NCBI RefSeq assembly: GCF_965237655.1
Contig: NZ_CBDEGB010000002.1
Coordinates: 930,001 to 994,000 of the forward strand
Source: Poriferisodalis sp965237655
GTDB taxonomy: Bacteria > Actinomycetota > Acidimicrobiia > Acidimicrobiales > Poriferisodalaceae
Length of the DNA: 64,000 bases
Direction of reading: 5' to 3'
This document shows, in pieces, positions 17,307-25,452 of this stretch. A program made the translations under genes and the position numbers. Positions within the stretch are counted from its first letter, which is position 1. Every line of letters begins with the position of its first letter. A model generated the notes under the pieces. It searched no databases. It saw only the letters and a program-made list of their open reading frames with translations, and was not told the origin of the DNA.

Positions 17307-18984
17307 CCCTGATTTTTCATGAGTCTGGTGGGCTTGGGTGTGTGAGTCCGCGGAAAAGCCCCTCTGATCTGCGACGATGCGTGTTGTCGAGGCACGCGGT
17401 CGGCAGTTCAGGGGGGCATCTCCGAGGTGAAACTTAGCAGTGTGACAAACGCGCGTCTGGCAGGCGGCGGGGATCGGGTGGTGTGGGGTGCGGGGCTGTT
17501 CGCTTTGGGCGGTTTCGCGGACCGGGTCGGGCTGACCGAGGCGCTGTCGGCGGCGGTGCCGCGCCGCGGCGAGCGCGCCCCGGTCCATGACCGGGGCCGG
17601 CTGTTGACGCATTTGCTGTTGGTGCTCGCCGGCGGCGGTGAGGCGTGCACAGATATCGAGCATCTGCGGTCTCAGCGGGAGCTGTTCGGGGCGGTGGGGT
17701 CGGACTCGACGCTGTATCGGGCGCTGCGGGGCATCGACGCCTCGGCGCTGGGCGGGCTGTGGGCAGCCGCGGCCGAGGCGCGTGAGCGAGTGTGGTCCCA
17801 GCGCCGCGGTTCGGGTCCGTTGGTGGTCGACATCGACTCGACGCTGGTGGAGGTCCACTCGCCCAACAAGGCGGGTGCGGCGCCGCATTTCAAGGGCGGG
17901 TACGGGTTCCACCCGATGATCTGCTCGACCGCGGACGGGGAGCCGTTGTGGGCGAAGCTGCGCCCGGGCAACGCGGCCGCGAACAGCATCGCCGATCACG
18001 TCGAGGTGCTCGACGCTGCGATATCGGTGCTGCCCGACGCTGACGCGGCAGGCCATCGGGCAGGCGACGATCTGGCGCTCGCAGGACGCGAGATGGTGCT
18101 GCGCTTGGACTCAGGAGGCTGTTCGGCGCGTATCGCCGCGGCGTGCAGGGACCGCAACGTGACGTTTTTCATGTCCGCCCGGGCCACAGCAGGCATCGAC
18201 GCCGCGATCGCTGCGGCCCGCTGCGACCCAGGGCGGTGGACGCCGGGGGTGCCGAACCCCAAACAGCGGCATCCCAAAGCGCACGTCGCCGAGCTCACCG
18301 ACCTGGTGGACCTGTCGGGCTGGCCAGCGCGGACACGGCTGATCATCCGACGCGAGCCCTTGCATCCGGGCGCGCAGCGCAGCCTGTTCGCGTCCGAGAA
18401 CTTCCGCTACTGGGGATTCCTCACCGACGCTGCGGGCAGCCCCGCCCGGCTCGACCGTCTCATGCGCAAGCACGCCGACGTCGAGGACGCCATAGCCCGC
18501 CTCAAAGACAGCGGACTGGCCCGCATGCCCTTCACAGCCTGGGACGCCAACTGTGCATGGGCAGCGCTGTGCATGATCAGCGCCGCGCTCGTGCACTGGT
18601 TCCAGACACAGCGCCTTGCCGGACCGCTCAAACGCGCGGCACCCAAACGGCTCCGCTGGCAGCTGTGGCACCTGCCCGCGCTCGTATGCGAAACCGGCCG
18701 ACGCACCTGGCTGCGGCTCCCCACCGCACACCCCGGCACCCGAAGCCTGCTCGCCGCCCAGCACCCCAACTGAGCACCCCGCACCCCCAGCCGCCAACAG
18801 CGCCGCTCACGCGGCGGCCGACCCGTCGCGCCCACACACCCATGTCAGGGTCCAACACCGGCCCTGCGACCACCCCAGCGGCACCAAACAACACCCACCG
18901 GGTCCCGTCAAGCCGACAAACCCGCCCGACACACCAAAACACAACCCATAAACCCTGAACAGGCATTCTCGTGAATAATCAGGG
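17307..18984 (+). mobile_element. IS1380-like insertion sequence, copy 1
   Basis: This is a 1678-bp element. Its ends are inverted repeats: left ccctgatttttcatgag, right (reverse complement) ccctgattattcacgag. It is flanked by a 4-bp direct repeat TTAG (17303-17306 and 18985-18988), the size expected for IS1380-type transposition. It carries one transposase gene. The sequence appears identical to copy 2 over its full length, which means recent transposition. Confidence 0.93.
17427..18773 (+). CDS. IS1380-like transposase (copy 1)
   Basis: This 448-aa DDE transposase cuts and pastes its element. It has the IS1380 pattern: an N-terminal DNA-binding part (VWGAGLFALGGFADRVGL), the first acid in VVDIDSTLVEVHSP, the HFKGGYGFHPMICSTADG block, a second acid in VLRLDSGGCS, and the C-terminal Glu in KHADVEDAIARLKDSGL. 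The frame is intact and the start lies about 120 bp inside the left inverted repeat. The long minus-strand open frames across it are artefacts of its GC-rich codon use. Confidence 0.92.
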   Translation: MKLSSVTNARLAGGGDRVVWGAGLFALGGFADRVGLTEALSAAVPRRGERAPVHDRGRLLTHLLLVLAGGGEACTDIEHLRSQRELFGAVGSDSTLYRALRGIDASALGGLWAAAAEARERVWSQRRGSGPLVVDIDSTLVEVHSPNKAGAAPHFKGGYGFHPMICSTADGEPLWAKLRPGNAAANSIADHVEVLDAAISVLPDADAAGHRAGDDLALAGREMVLRLDSGGCSARIAAACRDRNVTFFMSARATAGIDAAIAAARCDPGRWTPGVPNPKQRHPKAHVAELTDLVDLSGWPARTRLIIRREPLHPGAQRSLFASENFRYWGFLTDAAGSPARLDRLMRKHADVEDAIARLKDSGLARMPFTAWDANCAWAALCMISAALVHWFQTQRLAGPLKRAAPKRLRWQLWHLPALVCETGRRTWLRLPTAHPGTRSLLAAQHPN

Positions 18985-20106
18985 TTAGCTGCGTGGCAGA
19001 AGTCCGCCGGTGGAATGCCACAAGGCGTGGCTGATGACAGAGCGGGCGTCGTTCGCGTTGACTTTGCGTCCGACGCTCATCCCGTAGGCGGTTGCACCGG
19101 TCCACACGTGCGGAGGCGAAATGTCGACATATTGGATCGGGACAGTCACACGAGTCGGTGCCACCGCTTCCTGCCTAGCACTGCCCTTTTGCAGACGTCG
19201 GTTTCTGACGCGTCGTCGCACGTGTCGGCCAAAAGCGTCGAGCAGCACGAATCGGACTACGAGCAGTGCGATCATGATGAACGGCACTGCAAGCGAGGTG
19301 AGCAGTGCCGAAACATCGACCGAACCGACGGCCAGCGCCGTGATGATGTTCACGGCGACGAACGGGATGGTGTACTTGGCGACCCAGTGCATCGCTGCCA
19401 CGACCGGGTTCGGGTTCCTGCGCATCAGCCAGCGACGCAATGCCCCGGGGCGCCAGGCAGTCGCAGCGTCGCGCACTGACCGATGTGTAGCTGGCGGGAT
19501 GATAAGCACTTCGATGGCGTCGTCGGGAATATCGGTTAGCTGAACTGTTCCGCTGCGGCGATTGCCTCGGGGCGCAGCGGCAATCACCTCGAATTCCAGC
19601 CAACTGCGATGTCGTCCCGTTGGCTCACGAACGAGACTGCCTCGCGTTCGAACCGTCACACAGCACGCTGCGTTGTCGGAGTCGGGATCACCTAGGTCGC
19701 GGATCGCGACTGTCCGATAGAAGCTGAGAACTCCGCGACGCATCGACCGATCGAACACAGAGGAGTGTTCGCCCTTGTCGAGCATGACTCGCAGGCGGTC
19801 GCGCGGACGCACATCGCGGAAGTCGATCACGCTGCTGTCATGCACCCCGGCGACCTCAACGGCTGCAAAGGCGTGTTTGCGTGTCTTAGGGCGAACAGTG
19901 AAGAACCCCGTAAACGCCACCACAGCACGCACTAGGGCGTTTCGGGACCCTGCGAACTGCAACGGCACGCAGCCATGCTCCGCGTACAGGTCGGCGTCAA
20001 GACCGCCGACCGCGACGACACGTCGCGCAGCCCTCCACTCCCGGAACACAGCGAACAGCATCTGCACCGTCGCGACCGTTCCGGCAATCGTTATCAGCTC
20101 ATTCAT
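18985..20106 (-). CDS. Membrane protein of unknown function
   Basis: The 373-aa protein has an N-terminal hydrophobic segment (ITIAGTVATVQMLFAVF) and a soluble region of about 150 residues rich in strands (FEVIAAAPRGNRRSGTVQL). A C-terminal pair of membrane helices lies around 250-300 (IPFVAVNIITALAVG; LAVPFIMIALLVVRFVLL), and a basic tail follows. No family is recognised. Its TAA stop is the first three bases of the TTAG duplication made by IS copy 1. Joining the IS flanks shows the same stop existed before insertion, so the gene is probably whole. It sits between two IS copies and diverges from the CWB2 gene. Confidence 0.65.
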   Translation of the reverse strand: MNELITIAGTVATVQMLFAVFREWRAARRVVAVGGLDADLYAEHGCVPLQFAGSRNALVRAVVAFTGFFTVRPKTRKHAFAAVEVAGVHDSSVIDFRDVRPRDRLRVMLDKGEHSSVFDRSMRRGVLSFYRTVAIRDLGDPDSDNAACCVTVRTRGSLVREPTGRHRSWLEFEVIAAAPRGNRRSGTVQLTDIPDDAIEVLIIPPATHRSVRDAATAWRPGALRRWLMRRNPNPVVAAMHWVAKYTIPFVAVNIITALAVGSVDVSALLTSLAVPFIMIALLVVRFVLLDAFGRHVRRRVRNRRLQKGSARQEAVAPTRVTVPIQYVDISPPHVWTGATAYGMSVGRKVNANDARSVISHALWHSTGGLLPRS

Positions 20107-20293
20107 TGGTGAAGCCTCCGGGCCATCGAGCGTCCGATCCGAAACGGGCGCTGCTTCGGCCAGCCTTGCAAGGGGATGTGACAGGGAATGCGAACGCGAG
20201 GCCCCGATCGGGTGGATCGCCGTATCAGGTCGAATTCGTTGTTTCTGCCGCGTGTGCTGCGCGTTCGGGGCGCTCGGCGGCTACCGTTTCGTT

Positions 20294-20427
20294 CGTCTCG
20301 AACACCCCCGTCTTCGACGGGGCAAACAGCCGAAGTTTCAGAGGGTCCCTCACGGGTCCCTTCGGATCGGCTGTTGCGTCGGTGTTCGAGACAACCTCCA
20401 CCCTCTGACCGAAGGGACCCACCCGTG
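20294..20427 (+). promoter_or_regulatory. Structured 5' leader with pseudoknot masking the start of the CWB2 gene
   Basis: Exact complementary segments are P1 20295-20305 with 20382-20392 (11 bp), P2 20306-20312 with 20316-20322 (7 bp, 3-base loop), and P3 20325-20333 with 20367-20375 (9 bp). Together they form a three-way junction. The P3 loop is complementary to the downstream region: 20354-20365 pairs with 20409-20420 (12 bp, covering the purine-rich ribosome site), 20351-20357 with 20421-20427 (7 bp, covering the GTG start), and 20339-20345 with 20401-20407 (7 bp). These pairings compete, as in a switch. I see no match to a riboswitch class I know. Confidence 0.6.
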
Positions 20428-20506
20428 AACCAGAACATCCACGCTGAGACGCGCACGCACCGACCCAGCCGCACGAGAACGACGAAGAGACTCGGCACAG
20501 CACTAG

Positions 20507-22184
20507 CCCTGATTTTTCATGAGTCTGGTGGGCTTGGGTGTGTGAGTCCGCGGAAAAGCCCCTCTGATCTGCGACGATGCGTGTTGTCGAGGCACGCGGT
20601 CGGCAGTTCAGGGGGGCATCTCCGAGGTGAAACTTAGCAGTGTGACAAACGCGCGTCTGGCAGGCGGCGGGGATCGGGTGGTGTGGGGTGCGGGGCTGTT
20701 CGCTTTGGGCGGTTTCGCGGACCGGGTCGGGCTGACCGAGGCGCTGTCGGCGGCGGTGCCGCGCCGCGGCGAGCGCGCCCCGGTCCATGACCGGGGCCGG
20801 CTGTTGACGCATTTGCTGTTGGTGCTCGCCGGCGGCGGTGAGGCGTGCACAGATATCGAGCATCTGCGGTCTCAGCGGGAGCTGTTCGGGGCGGTGGGGT
20901 CGGACTCGACGCTGTATCGGGCGCTGCGGGGCATCGACGCCTCGGCGCTGGGCGGGCTGTGGGCAGCCGCGGCCGAGGCGCGTGAGCGAGTGTGGTCCCA
21001 GCGCCGCGGTTCGGGTCCGTTGGTGGTCGACATCGACTCGACGCTGGTGGAGGTCCACTCGCCCAACAAGGCGGGTGCGGCGCCGCATTTCAAGGGCGGG
21101 TACGGGTTCCACCCGATGATCTGCTCGACCGCGGACGGGGAGCCGTTGTGGGCGAAGCTGCGCCCGGGCAACGCGGCCGCGAACAGCATCGCCGATCACG
21201 TCGAGGTGCTCGACGCTGCGATATCGGTGCTGCCCGACGCTGACGCGGCAGGCCATCGGGCAGGCGACGATCTGGCGCTCGCAGGACGCGAGATGGTGCT
21301 GCGCTTGGACTCAGGAGGCTGTTCGGCGCGTATCGCCGCGGCGTGCAGGGACCGCAACGTGACGTTTTTCATGTCCGCCCGGGCCACAGCAGGCATCGAC
21401 GCCGCGATCGCTGCGGCCCGCTGCGACCCAGGGCGGTGGACGCCGGGGGTGCCGAACCCCAAACAGCGGCATCCCAAAGCGCACGTCGCCGAGCTCACCG
21501 ACCTGGTGGACCTGTCGGGCTGGCCAGCGCGGACACGGCTGATCATCCGACGCGAGCCCTTGCATCCGGGCGCGCAGCGCAGCCTGTTCGCGTCCGAGAA
21601 CTTCCGCTACTGGGGATTCCTCACCGACGCTGCGGGCAGCCCCGCCCGGCTCGACCGTCTCATGCGCAAGCACGCCGACGTCGAGGACGCCATAGCCCGC
21701 CTCAAAGACAGCGGACTGGCCCGCATGCCCTTCACAGCCTGGGACGCCAACTGTGCATGGGCAGCGCTGTGCATGATCAGCGCCGCGCTCGTGCACTGGT
21801 TCCAGACACAGCGCCTTGCCGGACCGCTCAAACGCGCGGCACCCAAACGGCTCCGCTGGCAGCTGTGGCACCTGCCCGCGCTCGTATGCGAAACCGGCCG
21901 ACGCACCTGGCTGCGGCTCCCCACCGCACACCCCGGCACCCGAAGCCTGCTCGCCGCCCAGCACCCCAACTGAGCACCCCGCACCCCCAGCCGCCAACAG
22001 CGCCGCTCACGCGGCGGCCGACCCGTCGCGCCCACACACCCATGTCAGGGTCCAACACCGGCCCTGCGACCACCCCAGCGGCACCAAACAACACCCACCG
22101 GGTCCCGTCAAGCCGACAAACCCGCCCGACACACCAAAACACAACCCATAAACCCTGAACAGGCATTCTCGTGAATAATCAGGG
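20507..22184 (+). mobile_element. IS1380-like insertion sequence, copy 2
   Basis: This copy is 1678 bp, in the same orientation as copy 1 and apparently identical to it, with the same terminal inverted repeats. It is flanked by its own 4-bp duplication CTAG (20503-20506 and 22185-22188), so it inserted independently. Both targets fit YTAG. It interrupts a CWB2 gene within the signal-peptide codons. Confidence 0.94.
20627..21973 (+). CDS. IS1380-like transposase (copy 2)
   Basis: This frame gives the same 448-aa product as copy 1, with all acidic catalytic motifs and the C-terminal Glu helix present. An intact frame in two identical copies means the element was active recently and could still move. 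Its promoter is not evident. The leader and start of the disrupted CWB2 gene lie about 80 bp upstream of the element and point in the same direction, so they could supply transcription. Confidence 0.92.
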   Translation: MKLSSVTNARLAGGGDRVVWGAGLFALGGFADRVGLTEALSAAVPRRGERAPVHDRGRLLTHLLLVLAGGGEACTDIEHLRSQRELFGAVGSDSTLYRALRGIDASALGGLWAAAAEARERVWSQRRGSGPLVVDIDSTLVEVHSPNKAGAAPHFKGGYGFHPMICSTADGEPLWAKLRPGNAAANSIADHVEVLDAAISVLPDADAAGHRAGDDLALAGREMVLRLDSGGCSARIAAACRDRNVTFFMSARATAGIDAAIAAARCDPGRWTPGVPNPKQRHPKAHVAELTDLVDLSGWPARTRLIIRREPLHPGAQRSLFASENFRYWGFLTDAAGSPARLDRLMRKHADVEDAIARLKDSGLARMPFTAWDANCAWAALCMISAALVHWFQTQRLAGPLKRAAPKRLRWQLWHLPALVCETGRRTWLRLPTAHPGTRSLLAAQHPN

Positions 22185-22901
22185 CTAGTCGCCATAGTGC
22201 TGGTTCTCACGTTGTCCGCATCGTCTGCGTCGTCGGCCACGGCGTACAAGCCGGTGGTGATCGCCAACGGCTGGTCGCCTTCTGATGTCGGGACTGCTGC
22301 GCCTCTCGCTGCAAGCCTGGGCGGCAGCGTCCTCTATGCGAACACGGCCAGCCTCGGCGACCCGACCGTCGATGCCCTCAAGCAGCTCAAGCCCTCAGAG
22401 ATCATCCTCGTCGGCGGCACCGCAGCACTCACCGCAGACATCGTGACCGAGCTGGGCGAAGTCGTGCCTGATGTCCCGGTGACTCGCCTCGCCGGGGACG
22501 ACCGGATTCACACCGCGGCGCTGGCTGCATTGCACACCTTGGGATCGGCGGTGCCTGTGGTCACAGACACCGGGGCACAAAGCGAGGCATCCACGGGGCC
22601 GGGCAATGCGCAGGACTATCAGAACGGCTACAGCGAAGCGCGGTTCCGGGTCGGCACGGACCTGCTGCCCGGCGTGTGGCAGTTCACCAGCCGCAGCGGC
22701 GGGATCTTCACCTACGGATCGTATTGCAGGCACAGCTACGCCGAGGCCGGTTCGAATGCAGCGCAGCACTATGTGACGGTGAACGACCAGCCGACAAGAG
22801 GGGACGAGGAGAGACTCAGCAGCGTCTCCCGCACCTTCCGATTCGGGCTCGTTGAAGGCGACGTCGTGACTCTGCAAGCCGCAGCCGGCGATATCTGCCA
22901 G

Positions 22902-22932
22902 ATCGAGCGCGTCAGCGACTGACGCGCTCGAT
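22902..22932 (+). terminator. Hairpin over the end of the split CWB2 gene
   Basis: atcgagcgcgtca at 22902-22914 pairs perfectly with 22920-22932 around a 5-base loop. The stop codon (22920-22922) lies inside the stem. There is no T-run, so it is a terminator-like hairpin of the type common in high-GC bacteria. Confidence 0.55.
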
Positions 22933-23450
22933 ACCGGCGGCTTATTGGTGCCGTTCGGCAGCAAGGGTTTCGGGCAATGGCGCCGCGTTGATTTCGTTGC
23001 CGTCGAGTATGTGCCACGCACGATTTGGCTGAGTCTCCATCGTGCAATTGGTCCGGCACTGATCCGATATTGAATGGATTCATCGCCGGCGGGCCGGTTC
23101 TTGCCGCCTCTCAGTTCTCAATGCGCGCCGCAAGCGAGTCTGGCAGGGTGAGCAGGCCGAAGAGCAGAACGACCGGATCTGCGGGCGATTCGGTCGTATA
23201 TGTGCGAACAGTCCGCGAAATCACTGCAAGTCAACGGGAATCTTCTGTCAAGGAGGTTCCCGGCATGCCCTTTAAGCGCCGATTTCGGCATTAGAAGTAA
23301 TGTTGCGCAATTGATTGCCGGGAATGCCTTCCGGTGAATGCGACCGATGGCCGCACTTGTTGCCGGTCGGGTATTTGAGTATCTCTGCATACTCATCGCA
23401 ATCAATGACAGCCGCAATCGGCGGCCGACATGGAGAGAAAGAAGCAGCAA
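22933..23450. other. Long leader region before the second CWB2 gene
   Basis: About 500 bp without a credible gene lie upstream of the 23451 CDS. Composition is clearly less GC-rich than the coding parts. I see no strong hairpin comparable to the 20294-20427 leader. The last bases (gagagaaagaag) form the ribosome site of the next gene. Confidence 0.4.
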
Positions 23451-25430
23451 ATGATTTTCCGAAACCCACCTTCCAGCGGAACCGCATCACCGAGCGGCGT
23501 GTCGAACAGGCGCGCCCTGTTCGGCCGAGGTTCATACACGGCGACAGCAGTCTTCGCTTTGCTGATGGCCGCTGCGACGCTGACGATTCCGCTGACAGCA
23601 GCACCGGCCGAAGCGCAGCCTGGCAGCGCCAGCCCTCCGAACGGGCTTGGAGCAGTCGAAATACTGCGTTACGGCGGCGCTGACCGGTACGCGACGTCGC
23701 TGCTCGTGGCCGAGGCGTTCGCAGCCCACGCCGGCGGTTCATTGGACACAGTGGTCCTGGCGTCGGGACGGCATTGGACTGATGCTGTGGTCGCGGCGTC
23801 GCTCGCTGGCGACCTCGGCGCCCCGGTGCTGATGACTCCTCCGGATGAACTGCGCTCCGATGCTGCTGATTTCTTGGATCGCGTGGGGGCGTCCCGAGCG
23901 GTCATCGTGAGCACCGCCCCGTTCAGGCAGCCGTCGCATGTTTCTGAGGCTGTCAGCGACAGCCTCGCCGCAGCGGGGCTGGCAGTGGAGCGTGTGTCAG
24001 GCAACAACCAGTACCGCACCGGCGTGGCTGTGGCGCGAAGCCTCAGCGACGTCGGGGAGATCGCCGGATTCGGGCGCACAGCGATCGTCGCATCAGGCGA
24101 GGTGTTCGCTGATGCTCTTGTCGCCGGTCCGCTCGCAGCACACGGCCCTCATCCGGTGCTGCTGACGCCCAAGGCCGTGTTGCATGTCGATGTCGCCGCG
24201 TATCTGGAGTCGGCGGACATCGACCATGTGATCTTGATGGGCGGTCTCGCCGCGCTGTCGCCGGCGGTCGAGTCCTCGATACGCAGCATCGGGATCAGTG
24301 TCGCTCGCATGGCCGGGGCGACACGTTTCGAGACAGCCGCCGAGTTCGGCAATTACGCCGCCGACCGTTCGGCCTCGGGCTGCTTCAGCGGCGATCAGGT
24401 CGGGCTGGCTCGGGCCTATGTGCCGTTCGACTCGTTCAGCGCCGCACCATTGCTCGCTCAGCGCTGCGCTGCTGCGGTGCTCACCGAGCCGACACACATC
24501 CCGTCGGCGACTGTCGAGTTCATCGACGCCGCCCGCAGCGACAGCCGACCGGTGACGCTCAGCGTGTTCGGCGGCGGCGCCGCAGTGGCCCAAGCGACAC
24601 TGGACGGCTATCTGGCCGCGAACCCTGTTGCCGGGGCGAAGCACTACAAGAACCGTTCTGAGCGCAGCATGCTGCCCGCGGAAGACAAGTACTTCATCGA
24701 CCACGGCGAGGTTGCAGCGCTGTTCCCCGAATGCGGGCCGCCGCCCGAATATCACCCCAACACGATCGCCCTCAATAACTCCCAGATGGCGCTCTATGGC
24801 GGGTTCGACCGCGAGGTGACACCGGGAGCGTTCGGCTCGACGACCATCGATTTCACGACGGGCTGGTGGACCGACGAGACGTTGTACGAGGTCTACAAGA
24901 ACACCTATCCCGAGATCGACGTCGCCTGGGCGAAACAGCACGTCACGATGTGGAATTTCGGGCAGATCGGATTCGGGTGGAGGCCCCATCTCCAAGGCCC
25001 CGACTGGATGAAAGTCCCCTCGGCTGGGAACCCGGTCTGGCGGGGCCTGTATGACCGCATCGCGATGGACGGGTTCGTGTCCGATGCGATCACGGGCGCA
25101 GAGGGCTTCGCCGACCACTACGGCATCCGCAACCCTCGCCGTGTCGACCCGAACGACGCTCTATGGATCGACCAGGGCGGCCGGCTTCTGTGGGACTGGA
25201 TGGGGTTCATGATCCAGTTCCCGCCTGTTGACCGCGAACCGGCTGTGTGGGGGATGCACACGCTGCTGACCACGCGCCACCCCAAGTGCGTCGCTCAGCG
25301 AATGCTGGCCATGTGCGACGACCCGCTCACGACGGGCCTGTCGCCGCATCTTCGCCACGACCAGCACGCATCCCCCTTGGGGTGGGCGCTGCGGAACCTG
25401 ATCTGCGGACAGCGCCCGATCACCACATGA
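23451..25430 (+). CDS. Secreted protein with CWB2 cell-wall-binding repeats
   Basis: The roughly 659-aa product starts at ATG 23451 behind gagaaagaag. A signal peptide follows (FALLMAAATLTIPLTAAPAEA, in parts, cleavage near AEA). Three CWB2 units come next, each with the G-x-D/N-R/Q-Y/F-x-T signature: GGADRYATSL, SGNNQYRTGV and AGATRFETAA. They carry VILMGG-type strands (IDHVILMGGLAAL). Residues about 390-659 form a different domain (KYFIDHGEVAALFPECGPPPEYHPN) with several Trp and Cys residues that I do not recognise. It probably attaches to cell-wall polymer by the repeats and displays the C-terminal domain. It is followed 22 bp later by the large secreted protein, likely in one operon. Confidence 0.83.
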   Translation: MIFRNPPSSGTASPSGVSNRRALFGRGSYTATAVFALLMAAATLTIPLTAAPAEAQPGSASPPNGLGAVEILRYGGADRYATSLLVAEAFAAHAGGSLDTVVLASGRHWTDAVVAASLAGDLGAPVLMTPPDELRSDAADFLDRVGASRAVIVSTAPFRQPSHVSEAVSDSLAAAGLAVERVSGNNQYRTGVAVARSLSDVGEIAGFGRTAIVASGEVFADALVAGPLAAHGPHPVLLTPKAVLHVDVAAYLESADIDHVILMGGLAALSPAVESSIRSIGISVARMAGATRFETAAEFGNYAADRSASGCFSGDQVGLARAYVPFDSFSAAPLLAQRCAAAVLTEPTHIPSATVEFIDAARSDSRPVTLSVFGGGAAVAQATLDGYLAANPVAGAKHYKNRSERSMLPAEDKYFIDHGEVAALFPECGPPPEYHPNTIALNNSQMALYGGFDREVTPGAFGSTTIDFTTGWWTDETLYEVYKNTYPEIDVAWAKQHVTMWNFGQIGFGWRPHLQGPDWMKVPSAGNPVWRGLYDRIAMDGFVSDAITGAEGFADHYGIRNPRRVDPNDALWIDQGGRLLWDWMGFMIQFPPVDREPAVWGMHTLLTTRHPKCVAQRMLAMCDDPLTTGLSPHLRHDQHASPLGWALRNLICGQRPITT

Positions 25431-25452
25431 GCACACGACCCGGAGGTACCTG

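Larger units (their letters stand above)
20425..22922 (+). pseudogene. Secreted CWB2-domain protein split by IS1380-like copy 2
   Basis: The gene begins at GTG 20425 and runs 82 bases to the CTAG target site. After the IS and its duplicated CTAG it continues at 22189 in the same frame to the TGA at 22920-22922. Rejoining gives 271 aa starting MNQNIHAETRTHRPSRTRT, then a signal-peptide core GTALVAIVLVLTLSASSASS, then one cell-wall-binding repeat 2 (PF04122-like: VVIANGWSPSDVGTAAPLA, then PSEIILVGGTAAL and RLAGDDRIHTA). A C-terminal beta-rich part ends in GDICQIERVSD. Family members are surface or secreted proteins anchored to cell-wall polymers. The insertion falls inside the signal peptide, so the protein is lost unless the IS excises. 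An internal GTG at 22197 could restart only a shortened signal. Confidence 0.85.

Noticed and set aside
17271..18056. Long minus-strand ORFs across both IS1380-like copies (also 20225-21256)
   Set aside because: They are antisense frames created by GC-rich codon use of the transposase; no family resemblance.
20294..20427. Reading the CWB2 leader as a c-di-GMP-I or SAM-type riboswitch
   Set aside because: A short GGCAAAC-like match is present, but the other conserved blocks and the tetraloop/receptor of those classes are absent.
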